Source of the DNA: an uncultured Actinomyces sp.
Lineage (GTDB): Bacteria > Actinomycetota > Actinomycetes > Actinomycetales > Actinomycetaceae
DNA length: 7,446 bases
NCBI GenBank assembly: GCA_902773415.1
Contig: CACYEE010000250.1
Span: forward strand, 1-7,446
Direction: 5' to 3'
Positions 1 to 5,498 of this stretch are shown one piece after another. The notes beneath the pieces were generated by a model. That model worked only from the letters and a program-made list of their open reading frames with translations, had not been told where the DNA came from and searched no databases. The position numbers and the translations under genes are program-made. How positions within the stretch are numbered: position 1 is the first letter of the stretch; each line of letters starts with the position of its first letter.

Positions 1-1
1 C

Positions 2-46
2 GCAAAGGGGACCGTCCCCCAATTCGGCACCAGTCTGCCCCTTTGC
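2..46 (+). repeat. Short palindromic repeat element, copy 1 (GGGGAC-type hairpin)
   Basis: GCAAAGGGG (2-10) is the exact reverse complement of CCCCTTTGC (38-46), and an inner GGGGA-CCG-TCCCC hairpin (7-19) competes for the same G-run. Read on the plus strand it aligns with the minus-strand reading of the element at 1296-1361: both begin GCAAA(A)GGGGAC, pass through GTCCCC followed by (A)ATTC, ACC and GTCTG, and end in CCCCTTT. It lacks the middle part of the longer copy. This looks like a dispersed intergenic repeat, similar in style to REP elements mobilised by RAYT (IS200-like) transposases. No transposase is visible here, and the element lies at the window edge, so its outer limit is uncertain. 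Confidence 0.55.
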
Positions 47-78
47 AGCACCCAGCTCTCCGACCTTGCACAAACAGC

Positions 79-118
79 TTGGGCGGGAATCGAAACAACA
101 TCCCAATTCCCGGCCCAG
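79..118 (-). terminator. Weak terminator-like hairpin downstream of SLH protein 1
   Basis: CGGGAAT (84-90) pairs exactly with ATTCCCG (106-112), and the stem can be extended with one bulge by 80-83 against 114-117. It lies about 60-100 nt past the SLH1 stop codon on the transcribed minus strand. The following bases on that strand are only mildly T-rich (CTGTTTGTGC), so termination by this stem is a guess. Confidence 0.2.
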
Positions 119-127
119 CCAAGCCAG

Positions 128-176
128 GCCCTCGGCGATCCAGCCCCGCAAGGCCGCGCGGCCCGTCGCCGAGGGC
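128..176 (-). terminator. Strong hairpin overlapping the SLH1 stop codon, possible terminator
   Basis: GCCCTCGGCGA (128-138) is the perfect 11-bp reverse complement of TCGCCGAGGGC (166-176). The loop holds a second, 12-bp perfect palindrome, GGCCGCGCGGCC (152-163). The last base of the SLH1 stop codon (minus-strand TAG, 178-176) forms the first base of the stem. There is no T-run after the stem, so this is not a textbook intrinsic terminator. Stems without a U-tail are proposed terminators or mRNA 3' stabilisers in GC-rich actinobacteria, and the position right at the stop codon suits either role. Confidence 0.4.
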
Positions 177-1096
177 TATTCGGTTGCACGCCTGGCGTTC
201 GAGAAGACCCGATGCCAGGAGGAACCCCCCTCAAGGTAGCGGTTGCCGACCGGAGAAGCGTCGACCCTGACGGTCGTCTGGCCATGCGAGTCGTATCCGG
301 TCACGAGATGCGGCCCGGGAGCCGCTCGAACGCCGTTGATGAAGTAGCTCACGCCGGCAACGTCCGGAATCCGAACGATATCGCGATCCGATCCGGCCGA
401 ATCCTCGAAGGTCGGAGCCTGCGCCTTCACCCCGGCGACGCACTTCGGCGCGCCGACGAGGCTATTGACGACGGTGCGGTGAAGCATCACGGCGACGGCG
501 CCCCGCTCGGTATCGTTGAGGGGCCTGAAAGTGCCGTCGGACCACCCGCCAAGAAGCCCGGCGCTCTTTGCCCACGAGATTTCCTTGGCGAACTGCCGGT
601 TTCGGGCAACATCGCGGAAGCCGGTGTCTGCGGGTGCCGAATAGGCCGGTTGACAGGCCATGCGGTACATGAAGGCGGCGATGGCGTCGCGCTTGATCGT
701 GGCGGAGGGACGGAAGGTGCGGTCGGGCCAGCCCGTCGTGATGCCGTACTGCGCGGCCCACGAGATTTCCTTGTAGAAAGGATGCGATGCGGGAACGTCG
801 CTGAACTGGGGCGTCTCGGGGGCGAGGTAGGCGGGCTTGCCCGCAAGGCGGTACAGGAAGGCCGCGAATGCGCCGCGCTCGACGGGCGCGTGGGGACGGA
901 AGGTGCGGTCGGGCCAGCCCTCCGCGATTCCCTTGGCGACCATCCAGTCCACCGAGGCGGCGAACTCGTAGGTAGCCGGCACGTCACTGAAGCCGCTGGC
1001 GGCCTGGGCCGAAGTGGCAGGCACCGCCGCGGCCCCTGCCGCGAGCGCCGCCACAGCGGCGGCTCCAAGAATTGCCCTCTGTAGTTTCCCAGTCAT
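176..1096 (-). CDS. Secreted protein with three SLH repeats and a small C-terminal beta domain (SLH protein 1)
   Basis: A 306-residue exported protein, probably held non-covalently on the cell wall. A signal peptide is clear: basic MTGKLQR, an Ala/Val-rich core, then a likely cut after AQA (residues 30-32). Three SLH repeats follow at about 36-96, 97-157 and 158-217, each with F(S/R)DV, a central W, GW(P/S)D(R/G)TFRP and an R(D/G)A helix. The Bacillota ITRAE motif is replaced by VERGA, IKRDA and TERGA. Residues 218-306 form a separate module with VSYFINGV and SSWHRVF, resembling small Ig-like or cell-wall repeat domains of actinobacterial surface proteins that I cannot name. The ATG start has an AAGGGG ribosome site (1103-1108) six bases upstream. 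It is the last of four collinear genes. No enzyme motif is seen, so a structural or binding role is inferred. Confidence 0.9.
   Translation of the reverse strand: MTGKLQRAILGAAAVAALAAGAAAVPATSAQAASGFSDVPATYEFAASVDWMVAKGIAEGWPDRTFRPHAPVERGAFAAFLYRLAGKPAYLAPETPQFSDVPASHPFYKEISWAAQYGITTGWPDRTFRPSATIKRDAIAAFMYRMACQPAYSAPADTGFRDVARNRQFAKEISWAKSAGLLGGWSDGTFRPLNDTERGAVAVMLHRTVVNSLVGAPKCVAGVKAQAPTFEDSAGSDRDIVRIPDVAGVSYFINGVRAAPGPHLVTGYDSHGQTTVRVDASPVGNRYLEGGSSWHRVFSNARRATE
707..920 (-). repeat. Exact 28-bp repeat pair inside the SLH repeats of protein 1
   Basis: The 28 bases at 707-734 recur unchanged at 893-920, spaced 186 bp (62 codons) apart. They encode the GWPDRTFRP segment of SLH repeats 1 and 2. 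The spacing equals one SLH unit. The third repeat and the neighbouring SLH gene have diverged versions of the same stretch. Identity at silent positions suggests recent duplication or gene conversion between repeats. Confidence 0.7.
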
Positions 1097-1295
1097 ATTT
1101 CGCCCCTTCGCAATCGGGTATTGCTGCCGCTTCCAAGAATACCGCGAGTTGTCGGAGCCATCCGCGCCTTCCGTCCCGCAAACGCCGCAATGCCCTTCGG
1201 CACGCCGAGAGCAGGAGGAACGAACGGGACTGCCTCGCCTAGGTGCGTTATTCCGGGATCGGCCTAAAAGAAGGGCGTACCCACCACAAGACGAG
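1097..1295 (-). promoter_or_regulatory. Leader region of SLH protein 1, with an inverted repeat before the ribosome site
   Basis: On the minus strand GGTATT (1143-1138) and AATACC (1122-1117) form 6-bp arms around a 15-base loop, just ahead of the AAGGGG ribosome site at 1108-1103. It could be an operator or a leader hairpin. A TATTCT (1141-1136) overlapping one arm could be a -10 box, but no -35 box of good quality lies 16-18 bases upstream. I see no small gene, tRNA or riboswitch-like structure in the rest. The gap of 336 bp to SLH protein 2 leaves room for an own promoter, which is inferred, not seen. Confidence 0.25.
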
Positions 1296-1361
1296 AAAAG
1301 GGGACAGACCAGGTTGAGAATCGGGGACTATCCCCTCATCTCACCCAGCCTGTCCCCTTTT
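1296..1361 (-). repeat. Long palindromic repeat element, copy 2; possible terminator of SLH protein 2
   Basis: AAAAGGGGACA (1296-1306) pairs perfectly with TGTCCCCTTTT (1351-1361), 11 bp. Inside it GGTTGAGA (1312-1319) pairs with TCTCACCC (1339-1346) with one mismatch, and the centre is a GGGGA-CTA-TCCCC hairpin (1323-1335). The result is one nested stem spanning 66 bases. It shares its ends and part of its centre with the element at 2-46, in opposite orientation. It sits 71 bp past the SLH2 stop codon, and on the transcribed minus strand the stem ends in TTTTCTCGTCTT, so it could also end transcription. The compact GGGGACAG-type palindrome resembles RAYT-associated REP repeats, though no family assignment can be made here. 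Confidence 0.65.
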
Positions 1362-1432
1362 GCGACATCCGGCGGCGCGCACGCCCTTATGAGGCAGTCA
1401 CTTCATTGGAACCTCAGGCAAACGAGCGCGGA

Positions 1433-2881
1433 CTATTCACCCCAGTGCTGTGCAATCTTGATCGTTCCCGAGGTTGCCGCACCGAAATACATCGGAGTCT
1501 GATCCCAGTCCGGTCGGAACTTCCGGCCACTGGAGTCGGTCTTCTCAGGAACGTTCGCCGTTCCGGAAATCGTTGCGCTGATTCCCTGGACTCCATTGCC
1601 CGTCCCGTTGTACAGCGTGGCGAACTGTCCGTCGCTGCGGTTCTCGCCCCACTTGGTGATCTTCGAGGAAAGACCGAAGCATGCCACCGCTGCCCCTGGC
1701 CCCTCGCATGCAGGATTCCATGTGCCGATGACGCCATAGTTCGACGTCTTGTCGCCAACCTTGATGCGGGCGTTTTCAAAGTCGGCATTGAGGACATCCC
1801 CATGATGGGCCGCAGAGCCTTCAAGCTGGAAGAACAGTCTGCTTGCGGAGTTCAGGGCCGTCTTGCGCCGGGCAATCTCGACACCATCGACGTACGCGCG
1901 AATCGTCCGATCCTCGGTGTAGTAGGAGAGCCGAACCGTATACCACTTGTCGCGCTGGGCGGCCGCGGCGTAATGGTAGTCCTTGCCGACCACTCCTGGA
2001 ATCGTGGCGGTGGCCCCAGGCATGTTTTCGATGAGGAAAACGGTGTTGCCGGGATACTGCGGGTAGGCATGACGAATATGCTGCTCGTACTGGATGCCGA
2101 AGCTGACCAGTCCGGCTTCGTTGCCCATCGTGATTTTCGCGTGCGATCCAGTTCCCGAAGTCGTTGCAAGCCGCATCTTCGACTCGAAGGAGACGTAGGC
2201 GGGGTCGTTGTCGATATTCATCGCCTTGACCGAGCAGGACGGCTTGTGGGAGATGCCGGAAAGCGCGAATCGATGCAGGAAGGCGGCCATCGCCCCACGC
2301 TCGGTTCGGCTGTCCGGCCGGTAGGTATTGTCCGACCATCCCTTGGATAGCCCGCTCGTGCGCATCCACGAAATTTCCTTGAAGAAGGAACGGTTCTGAC
2401 TGACGTCCCGGAAATCCTGGCCGTTGTGGAAGAAGGGTTCGCAGGCGAAACGGTACATGAACGCAGCCATCGCGTCGCGCGAAATCGGCTGGCCGGGACG
2501 GAAGGTACCGTCAGACCACCCTGTGGTGATTCCCGTCGATGCAAGCCAGGAGATTTCCTTGTAGAAGGGGTGTCCCGTCGGCACGTCCGCAAACTTCGGC
2601 GTCGCCGGGGCCGTATAGTCGGGCTTTCCCGCCATGCGATACAGGAAGGCGGCGAAAGCATCGCGATTGACGGCAGCGCTCGGCTTGAAGGTCTTGTCGT
2701 CGTATCCGGTCGTAATGCCCGAGTTCGCAAGCCAGACAATGTCGGCATACTGCTGGTGGTTGGCGGGCACGTCAGAGAAGCTCGGCGCTGCCTGTGCCGA
2801 CTCGCTGAGACCGGCAACGCCGGCCAGCGCAACGGCAAGGGCACCGACGCCGGAAGCGATTCGTGTGAGGACTCGTTTCAT
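1433..2881 (-). CDS. Secreted protein with three SLH repeats and a LamG-like C-terminal region (SLH protein 2)
   Basis: A 482-residue exported surface protein. The signal peptide runs from basic MKRVLTR through an Ala/Val core to a likely cut after AQA (29-31). SLH repeats lie at about 34-96, 97-154 and 155-213, with GY/GWxDxTF/YxP segments and VNRDAF, ISRDAM and TERGAM helices. Residues 217-376 look like a concanavalin A/LamG-type beta sandwich: a VSFESKMRL strand, KWYTVRLSYY, and the typical AYVDGVEIA (329-337). Residues 380-482 form a further region I cannot identify. Cysteines at 146, 217, 392 and 402 could pair outside the cell. The frame stays open upstream, but the ATG at 2881 is chosen because the signal peptide starts there and AAAGGA (2892-2887) lies five bases ahead. 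It follows wzt by 101 bp. LamG folds often bind glycans, so wall or glycan binding is inferred. Confidence 0.9.
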   Translation of the reverse strand: MKRVLTRIASGVGALAVALAGVAGLSESAQAAPSFSDVPANHQQYADIVWLANSGITTGYDDKTFKPSAAVNRDAFAAFLYRMAGKPDYTAPATPKFADVPTGHPFYKEISWLASTGITTGWSDGTFRPGQPISRDAMAAFMYRFACEPFFHNGQDFRDVSQNRSFFKEISWMRTSGLSKGWSDNTYRPDSRTERGAMAAFLHRFALSGISHKPSCSVKAMNIDNDPAYVSFESKMRLATTSGTGSHAKITMGNEAGLVSFGIQYEQHIRHAYPQYPGNTVFLIENMPGATATIPGVVGKDYHYAAAAQRDKWYTVRLSYYTEDRTIRAYVDGVEIARRKTALNSASRLFFQLEGSAAHHGDVLNADFENARIKVGDKTSNYGVIGTWNPACEGPGAAVACFGLSSKITKWGENRSDGQFATLYNGTGNGVQGISATISGTANVPEKTDSSGRKFRPDWDQTPMYFGAATSGTIKIAQHWGE

Positions 2882-2982
2882 GTTTTTCCTTTGGTCTCGG
2901 CAACAATTGACATCAATATACAGGCGAGAAGCACGGCGAACCGTCCCGAAAGTCCTATAACGCAAGGGGTCCGGTGTTCCGG
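2882..2982 (-). promoter_or_regulatory. Gap between wzt and SLH protein 2: ribosome site and possible promoter/operator
   Basis: AAAGGA at 2892-2887 is a good ribosome site for SLH protein 2 and settles its start within a much longer open frame. An AT-rich island in this GC-rich region contains the palindrome ATTGA-TG-TCAAT (2917-2906) and a TATATT (2920-2915) preceded directly by TG, which could be a -10 box. No convincing -35 box is seen at the usual distance. The SLH gene may be co-transcribed with wzm-wzt, have its own promoter here, or both. Confidence 0.3.
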
Positions 2983-4260
2983 TCAGCGAATCTCGATTTC
3001 GGGTTCCGTATTGATGTAGCCGTTCGTCGTGTCGGTTGCGCGAACGGTGAAGGCAACGGCCCGGTTCTTGCGGGCGATTTCGACCATTGTCCGTTCGACG
3101 ATGGCGACGTTGATCGTGTAGTCGCCCGGCCCGAGCTGGAAGGCAGGCAAGGTAACGGCAAAGGTCTGCTTGCCGTTGAAGCGAGGAAGCCTTTCGGAGC
3201 CGATCTGGTGTGTCGAGGTGCCGAAAACGAGGTGGTTTTCGGCGCTCCACATGCCGATGATGAAGCCGTGGTTTTCGACGGGGCCGTCGGATTCGAGGCT
3301 GATTTCGACCGTGAGGTCGTCTCCCGAGGGGAAGTAGGGCCGGCCTTTTGCGTCTTTGGCGAGCGACGTGTCAACGTTCGCGTCGACGATTCGGCACAGC
3401 TCGATTTTCTGTTCCTCGTCTTTCGTCTCGGCATCGTCGGAGGCGAGCGATTCGATATCGGCCACGATCTGTTCTTCGTAGAGGCCGCGAAGAAGGGTCA
3501 TGGCTTCGCGCGACTTGTCGATTCCGATGACCTTTCCGTGGTCGAGCACGACGGCACGGTCGGTGACTTCGACAATCTGGGCCGCCGAGTGCGAGACGAG
3601 GATGATGGAGCGTCCTTCGGCGCGGAACTGGCGAATCTTGTCCATGCATTTGCGCTGGAAGGGTTCGTCGCCGACGGCGAGCACTTCGTCAACGAGAAGG
3701 ATGTCCGGGTCGGAGTGGATGGCGACGGCGAAGGCGAGGCGCACGTACATGCCGGAGGAGTAGAACTTCACCTGGGTGTCGATGAAGTCCGCGATTCCGG
3801 AAAACTCGATAATCGAGTCGAGCTTGGAATCGATTTCTTCGTCGGAGAGGCCCAGCATGGAGGCGTTGAGGTAGATGTTTTCCCGGCCGGTGAGGTCCGG
3901 GTGGAATCCGGCGCCAAGCTCAAGCAGGGCGGCGATGCGGCCGCGTACGCGCACTTCCCCGTCGTCGGGGGTGAGGATTCCGCCAATCGTCTTGAGCAGG
4001 GTCGATTTGCCCGATCCGTTCGCGCCGATGAGCCCGATGGATTCTCCGGCCTTCACCTCGAAGCTGACGTCGTCGAGCGCCGTGAACCTCTCGGCGTGTT
4101 TGCGCGAGCGCGCGGCGTTGACAATGCGCTCCTTGAGCGACTTGTCCTTGTGGACGGTGAAGGTCTTGCGCACCGAATCGACTTCGATGACGTTCGGGCG
4201 GCTGTCCTGTATGGTGTCGGTGCCTGCGGCCGGTGCCGACGTGGTCGTGTTGTCCGCCAT
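2983..4260 (-). CDS. wzt: Wzt-type ATP-binding subunit of a polysaccharide ABC exporter, with C-terminal substrate-selecting domain
   Basis: A 425-residue cytoplasmic ATPase that would power export of a lipid-linked glycan with the Wzm-type permease encoded just upstream. The nucleotide-binding domain (about 24-260) has Walker A GANGSGKST (79-87), the LLELGAGFHPDLTGREN stretch typical of this subfamily, the signature variant YSSGM (167-171) in place of LSGGQ, Walker B ILLVDE (187-192) and switch His224 in LVSHS. An acidic linker (about 268-285) leads to a beta-rich domain (about 286-408) with the FPSGDDLTVEI, VFGTST and LGPGDYTINVAI strands of Wzt C-terminal domains, which in E. coli O9a bind the capped end of the glycan. 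The ATG overlaps the wzm stop (TAATG) and has AGGAG (4270-4266) five bases ahead, so translation is probably coupled. TagH-like teichoic acid export is an alternative role. Which glycan is carried is unknown. Confidence 0.93.
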   Translation of the reverse strand: MADNTTTSAPAAGTDTIQDSRPNVIEVDSVRKTFTVHKDKSLKERIVNAARSRKHAERFTALDDVSFEVKAGESIGLIGANGSGKSTLLKTIGGILTPDDGEVRVRGRIAALLELGAGFHPDLTGRENIYLNASMLGLSDEEIDSKLDSIIEFSGIADFIDTQVKFYSSGMYVRLAFAVAIHSDPDILLVDEVLAVGDEPFQRKCMDKIRQFRAEGRSIILVSHSAAQIVEVTDRAVVLDHGKVIGIDKSREAMTLLRGLYEEQIVADIESLASDDAETKDEEQKIELCRIVDANVDTSLAKDAKGRPYFPSGDDLTVEISLESDGPVENHGFIIGMWSAENHLVFGTSTHQIGSERLPRFNGKQTFAVTLPAFQLGPGDYTINVAIVERTMVEIARKNRAVAFTVRATDTTNGYINTEPEIEIR

Positions 4261-5192
4261 TAGATCTCCTGGGCAAAGTTGCGCTGTAGCCGGGCAAAGA
4301 TGCGCTGGTTGACGAACAGGAGCGCCAGCCCGACGCCAATCATTGCGAGCATGCGAATCATGAGGTGGTCGGGCCAGACTCCCGTGAGGTCTCCAGCCGT
4401 CCACGTGCCCTGTTGCATTCCGAAGACGCCGATTGCGGTGGGGTTGAGCAGGTAGAGGTTTACGAGCCATTCGGGCATGCGTTCGGCAACCATCGCATAC
4501 GAGTAGAGGGAAGGGGTCATCCAGAAGCCGATCGAGAGGATGACGTCGACGAGGTACTGGATGTCGCGCAGGTATACGTTTGCCGCCGCGAGGAAGAGGC
4601 CGAGCGCCAGCCCCCAGACGAGCATGAGGAGCGTGGCGACGGGCACGTAGACGACAAGGTGAATCCAGTCGATGCCGCCGATCAGCCATGCGGCGACGAA
4701 GAGAATCGCGAACTGGGCGAGAAAGTCGATGAAGGCCGCGCCTGCCGAGGAGAAGGGGAAAATCTCTCTCGGAAGGTAGATTTTCTTGACGATTCCCGAG
4801 TTCGCCACGATGGAAGCGGTCGAGGTGGAGATGATGGAGGCGAAGAGCGTCCATGCGGTCAGGCCTGCAAAAATATAGATGGAGAAGTCGTCGATCATGC
4901 GTTCGGCACCGAGGATGCGCCCGATGACGAAGTAGTAAATCATGAGCATGACGAGCGGACGGATGAGGCTCCAGACGAAACCTCCGGCCGAATCCTTGTA
5001 CCGGGCTTTCGTTTCGCGTTTGGTCAGGAGCCACCACAGTTCGCGGTGGTCCCAGATGTCCTTGAGGGAGGCTGCCGCGCCGCCGAAAAAGTCGGTATTG
5101 GGGGCAACAACGCGCATTCCCTGCTTTCCGAGGCCCTCGAAACGGGCTTTCGCTTCGCGGCTCGCGGATTCGGTCTTTTCGCTTTCCAGCAT
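4260..5192 (-). CDS. wzm: Wzm-type permease subunit of a polysaccharide ABC exporter
   Basis: A 310-residue inner-membrane protein of the ABC2 membrane family, which with the Wzt partner would form the channel for a finished undecaprenyl-linked polysaccharide or teichoic-acid-like polymer. After a charged N-terminus (1-60) come family landmarks: YKDSAGGFVWSLIRPL (65-80) at the first helix, SGIVKKIYLPREIFPFSS (132-149), and YLRDIQYLVDVILSIGFWMTP (207-227) near the fifth helix. About six hydrophobic segments are visible near 72-93, 103-125, 150-174, 177-205, 213-232 and 278-296, the usual number and length for Wzm/TagG. The ATG at 5192 has AGGA (5203-5200) seven bases upstream; a Met at residue 26 is a weaker alternative. 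The first gene of the minus-strand set, it shares its final stop base with the wzt start. Called Wzm rather than TagG by the Wzt-like tail of the partner. Confidence 0.92.
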   Translation of the reverse strand: MLESEKTESASREAKARFEGLGKQGMRVVAPNTDFFGGAAASLKDIWDHRELWWLLTKRETKARYKDSAGGFVWSLIRPLVMLMIYYFVIGRILGAERMIDDFSIYIFAGLTAWTLFASIISTSTASIVANSGIVKKIYLPREIFPFSSAGAAFIDFLAQFAILFVAAWLIGGIDWIHLVVYVPVATLLMLVWGLALGLFLAAANVYLRDIQYLVDVILSIGFWMTPSLYSYAMVAERMPEWLVNLYLLNPTAIGVFGMQQGTWTAGDLTGVWPDHLMIRMLAMIGVGLALLFVNQRIFARLQRNFAQEI

Positions 5193-5258
5193 GAGTGAAT
5201 CCTAACCCTCCCCGGCCTGCCGGTTCTCAAAGGAAAGGGACGCCACAGTCCGGCACGG

Positions 5259-5277
5259 ATCGCGGTTTTGCCGCGAT
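5259..5277. promoter_or_regulatory. Operator-like palindrome in the divergent control region
   Basis: ATCGCGG (5259-5265) and CCGCGAT (5271-5277) are perfect 7-bp arms around TTTTG. It lies 67-85 bases ahead of the wzm ATG and about 57-75 bases ahead of the first ATG of the DUF2142 gene. It may be a binding site for a regulator of one or both transcription units, or a hairpin in the wzm leader. It is the clearest symmetric element in this 141-bp gap. Confidence 0.35.
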
Positions 5278-5303
5278 GCAGCCCATCCGCCCGCAAATTC
5301 CGG

Positions 5304-5333
5304 TAGAAATCACGGCAAAACTGCGCCGATAAT
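5304..5333 (+). promoter_or_regulatory. Possible promoter of the DUF2142 gene, placing transcript start at an ATG
   Basis: GATAAT (5328-5333) matches the -10 consensus at five of six bases, and TAGAAA (5304-5309) matches the -35 box at four of six, with an 18-base spacer. A start about seven bases after the -10 box falls at 5340-5341, exactly the second ATG (5341-5343), so the mRNA could be leaderless; no ribosome site is visible ahead of either ATG. Leaderless mRNAs are common in Actinomycetota. On the other strand the same AT-rich patch reads TATTAT and might serve wzm, but no -35 box supports that. Confidence 0.35.
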
Positions 5334-5347
5334 ATGACCCATGACTA

Positions 5348-5357
5348 CCCCCCCCCC
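5348..5357 (+). repeat. Run of ten C at the start of the DUF2142 gene
   Basis: Ten uninterrupted C lie five bases after ATG 5341 and twelve after ATG 5334. With ten C, ATG 5334 reads into the family-like first helix, while ATG 5341 reads into a stop at 5440-5442. With eleven C, ATG 5341 would read into the helix and ATG 5334 into the frame of the protein body. Long C or G runs slip in replication and are known phase-variation switches. This is the longest homopolymer I noticed in the window. Confidence 0.8.
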
Positions 5358-5492
5358 GTTCTTTGCTCTCGTTCCAGAATGGGAATTGCCGTTTTGGCTT
5401 TCCTGTCGCTTTTTTCCATTACCGCCGGATTTTCGCTCGTGACGCCCCATTTCGGGGGAGCGGACGAACCCGAGCACTTCTACTACATGATG

Positions 5493-5498
5493 CGGTAG
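5493..5498 (+). other. Frameshift site in the DUF2142 gene
   Basis: CGG-TAG closes the N-terminal frame directly after the conserved acidic loop. Reading G5495 twice gives CGG-GTA and continues as RVATQDWPL, the expected next part of a DUF2142 protein. The most direct explanation is GGG reduced to GG. There is no X-XXY-YYZ slippery heptamer at this point. Confidence 0.8.

Noticed and set aside
43..270. 75-codon plus-strand open frame at the left edge
   Set aside because: Pro/Arg-rich, overlaps the hairpins and the end of SLH protein 1, and has no ribosome site.
212..1084. 290-codon plus-strand open frame opposite SLH protein 1
   Set aside because: Repetitive Gly/Arg-rich mirror of the SLH repeats; no domain or ribosome site.
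1014..1502. 162-codon plus-strand open frame across the gap between the SLH genes
   Set aside because: It overlaps both SLH genes and the palindromic element, and its composition is not protein-like.
1406..2350. 314-codon plus-strand open frame opposite SLH protein 2
   Set aside because: Antisense artefact of codon bias; no family resemblance.
707..2720. CRISPR or tandem non-coding repeats suggested by the recurring GACGGAAGGT blocks
   Set aside because: The blocks recur once per SLH unit, are in frame and encode the conserved TFRP turn, so they are protein repeats.
2882..3250. N-terminal extension of the SLH protein 2 frame (123 further codons)
   Set aside because: It runs through the wzt gene out of frame, has an Arg-rich composition unlike any domain, and the signal peptide with ribosome site clearly starts at 2881.
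2974..4263. 429-codon plus-strand open frame opposite wzt
   Set aside because: Antisense reading of a GC-rich gene: long, Val/Gly/Asp-rich, without recognisable domains, while the minus strand encodes a complete ABC ATPase.
4261..5037. Upstream extension of the wzt frame inside wzm
   Set aside because: It is the out-of-frame reading of the permease gene; the TAATG overlap and AGGAG site define the wzt start.
5493..5498. Programmed -1 ribosomal frameshifting as the main explanation for the DUF2142 break
   Set aside because: No slippery heptamer is present at the joint and I see no clear pseudoknot downstream; a one-base loss or read error is simpler. It is kept only as a testable alternative.
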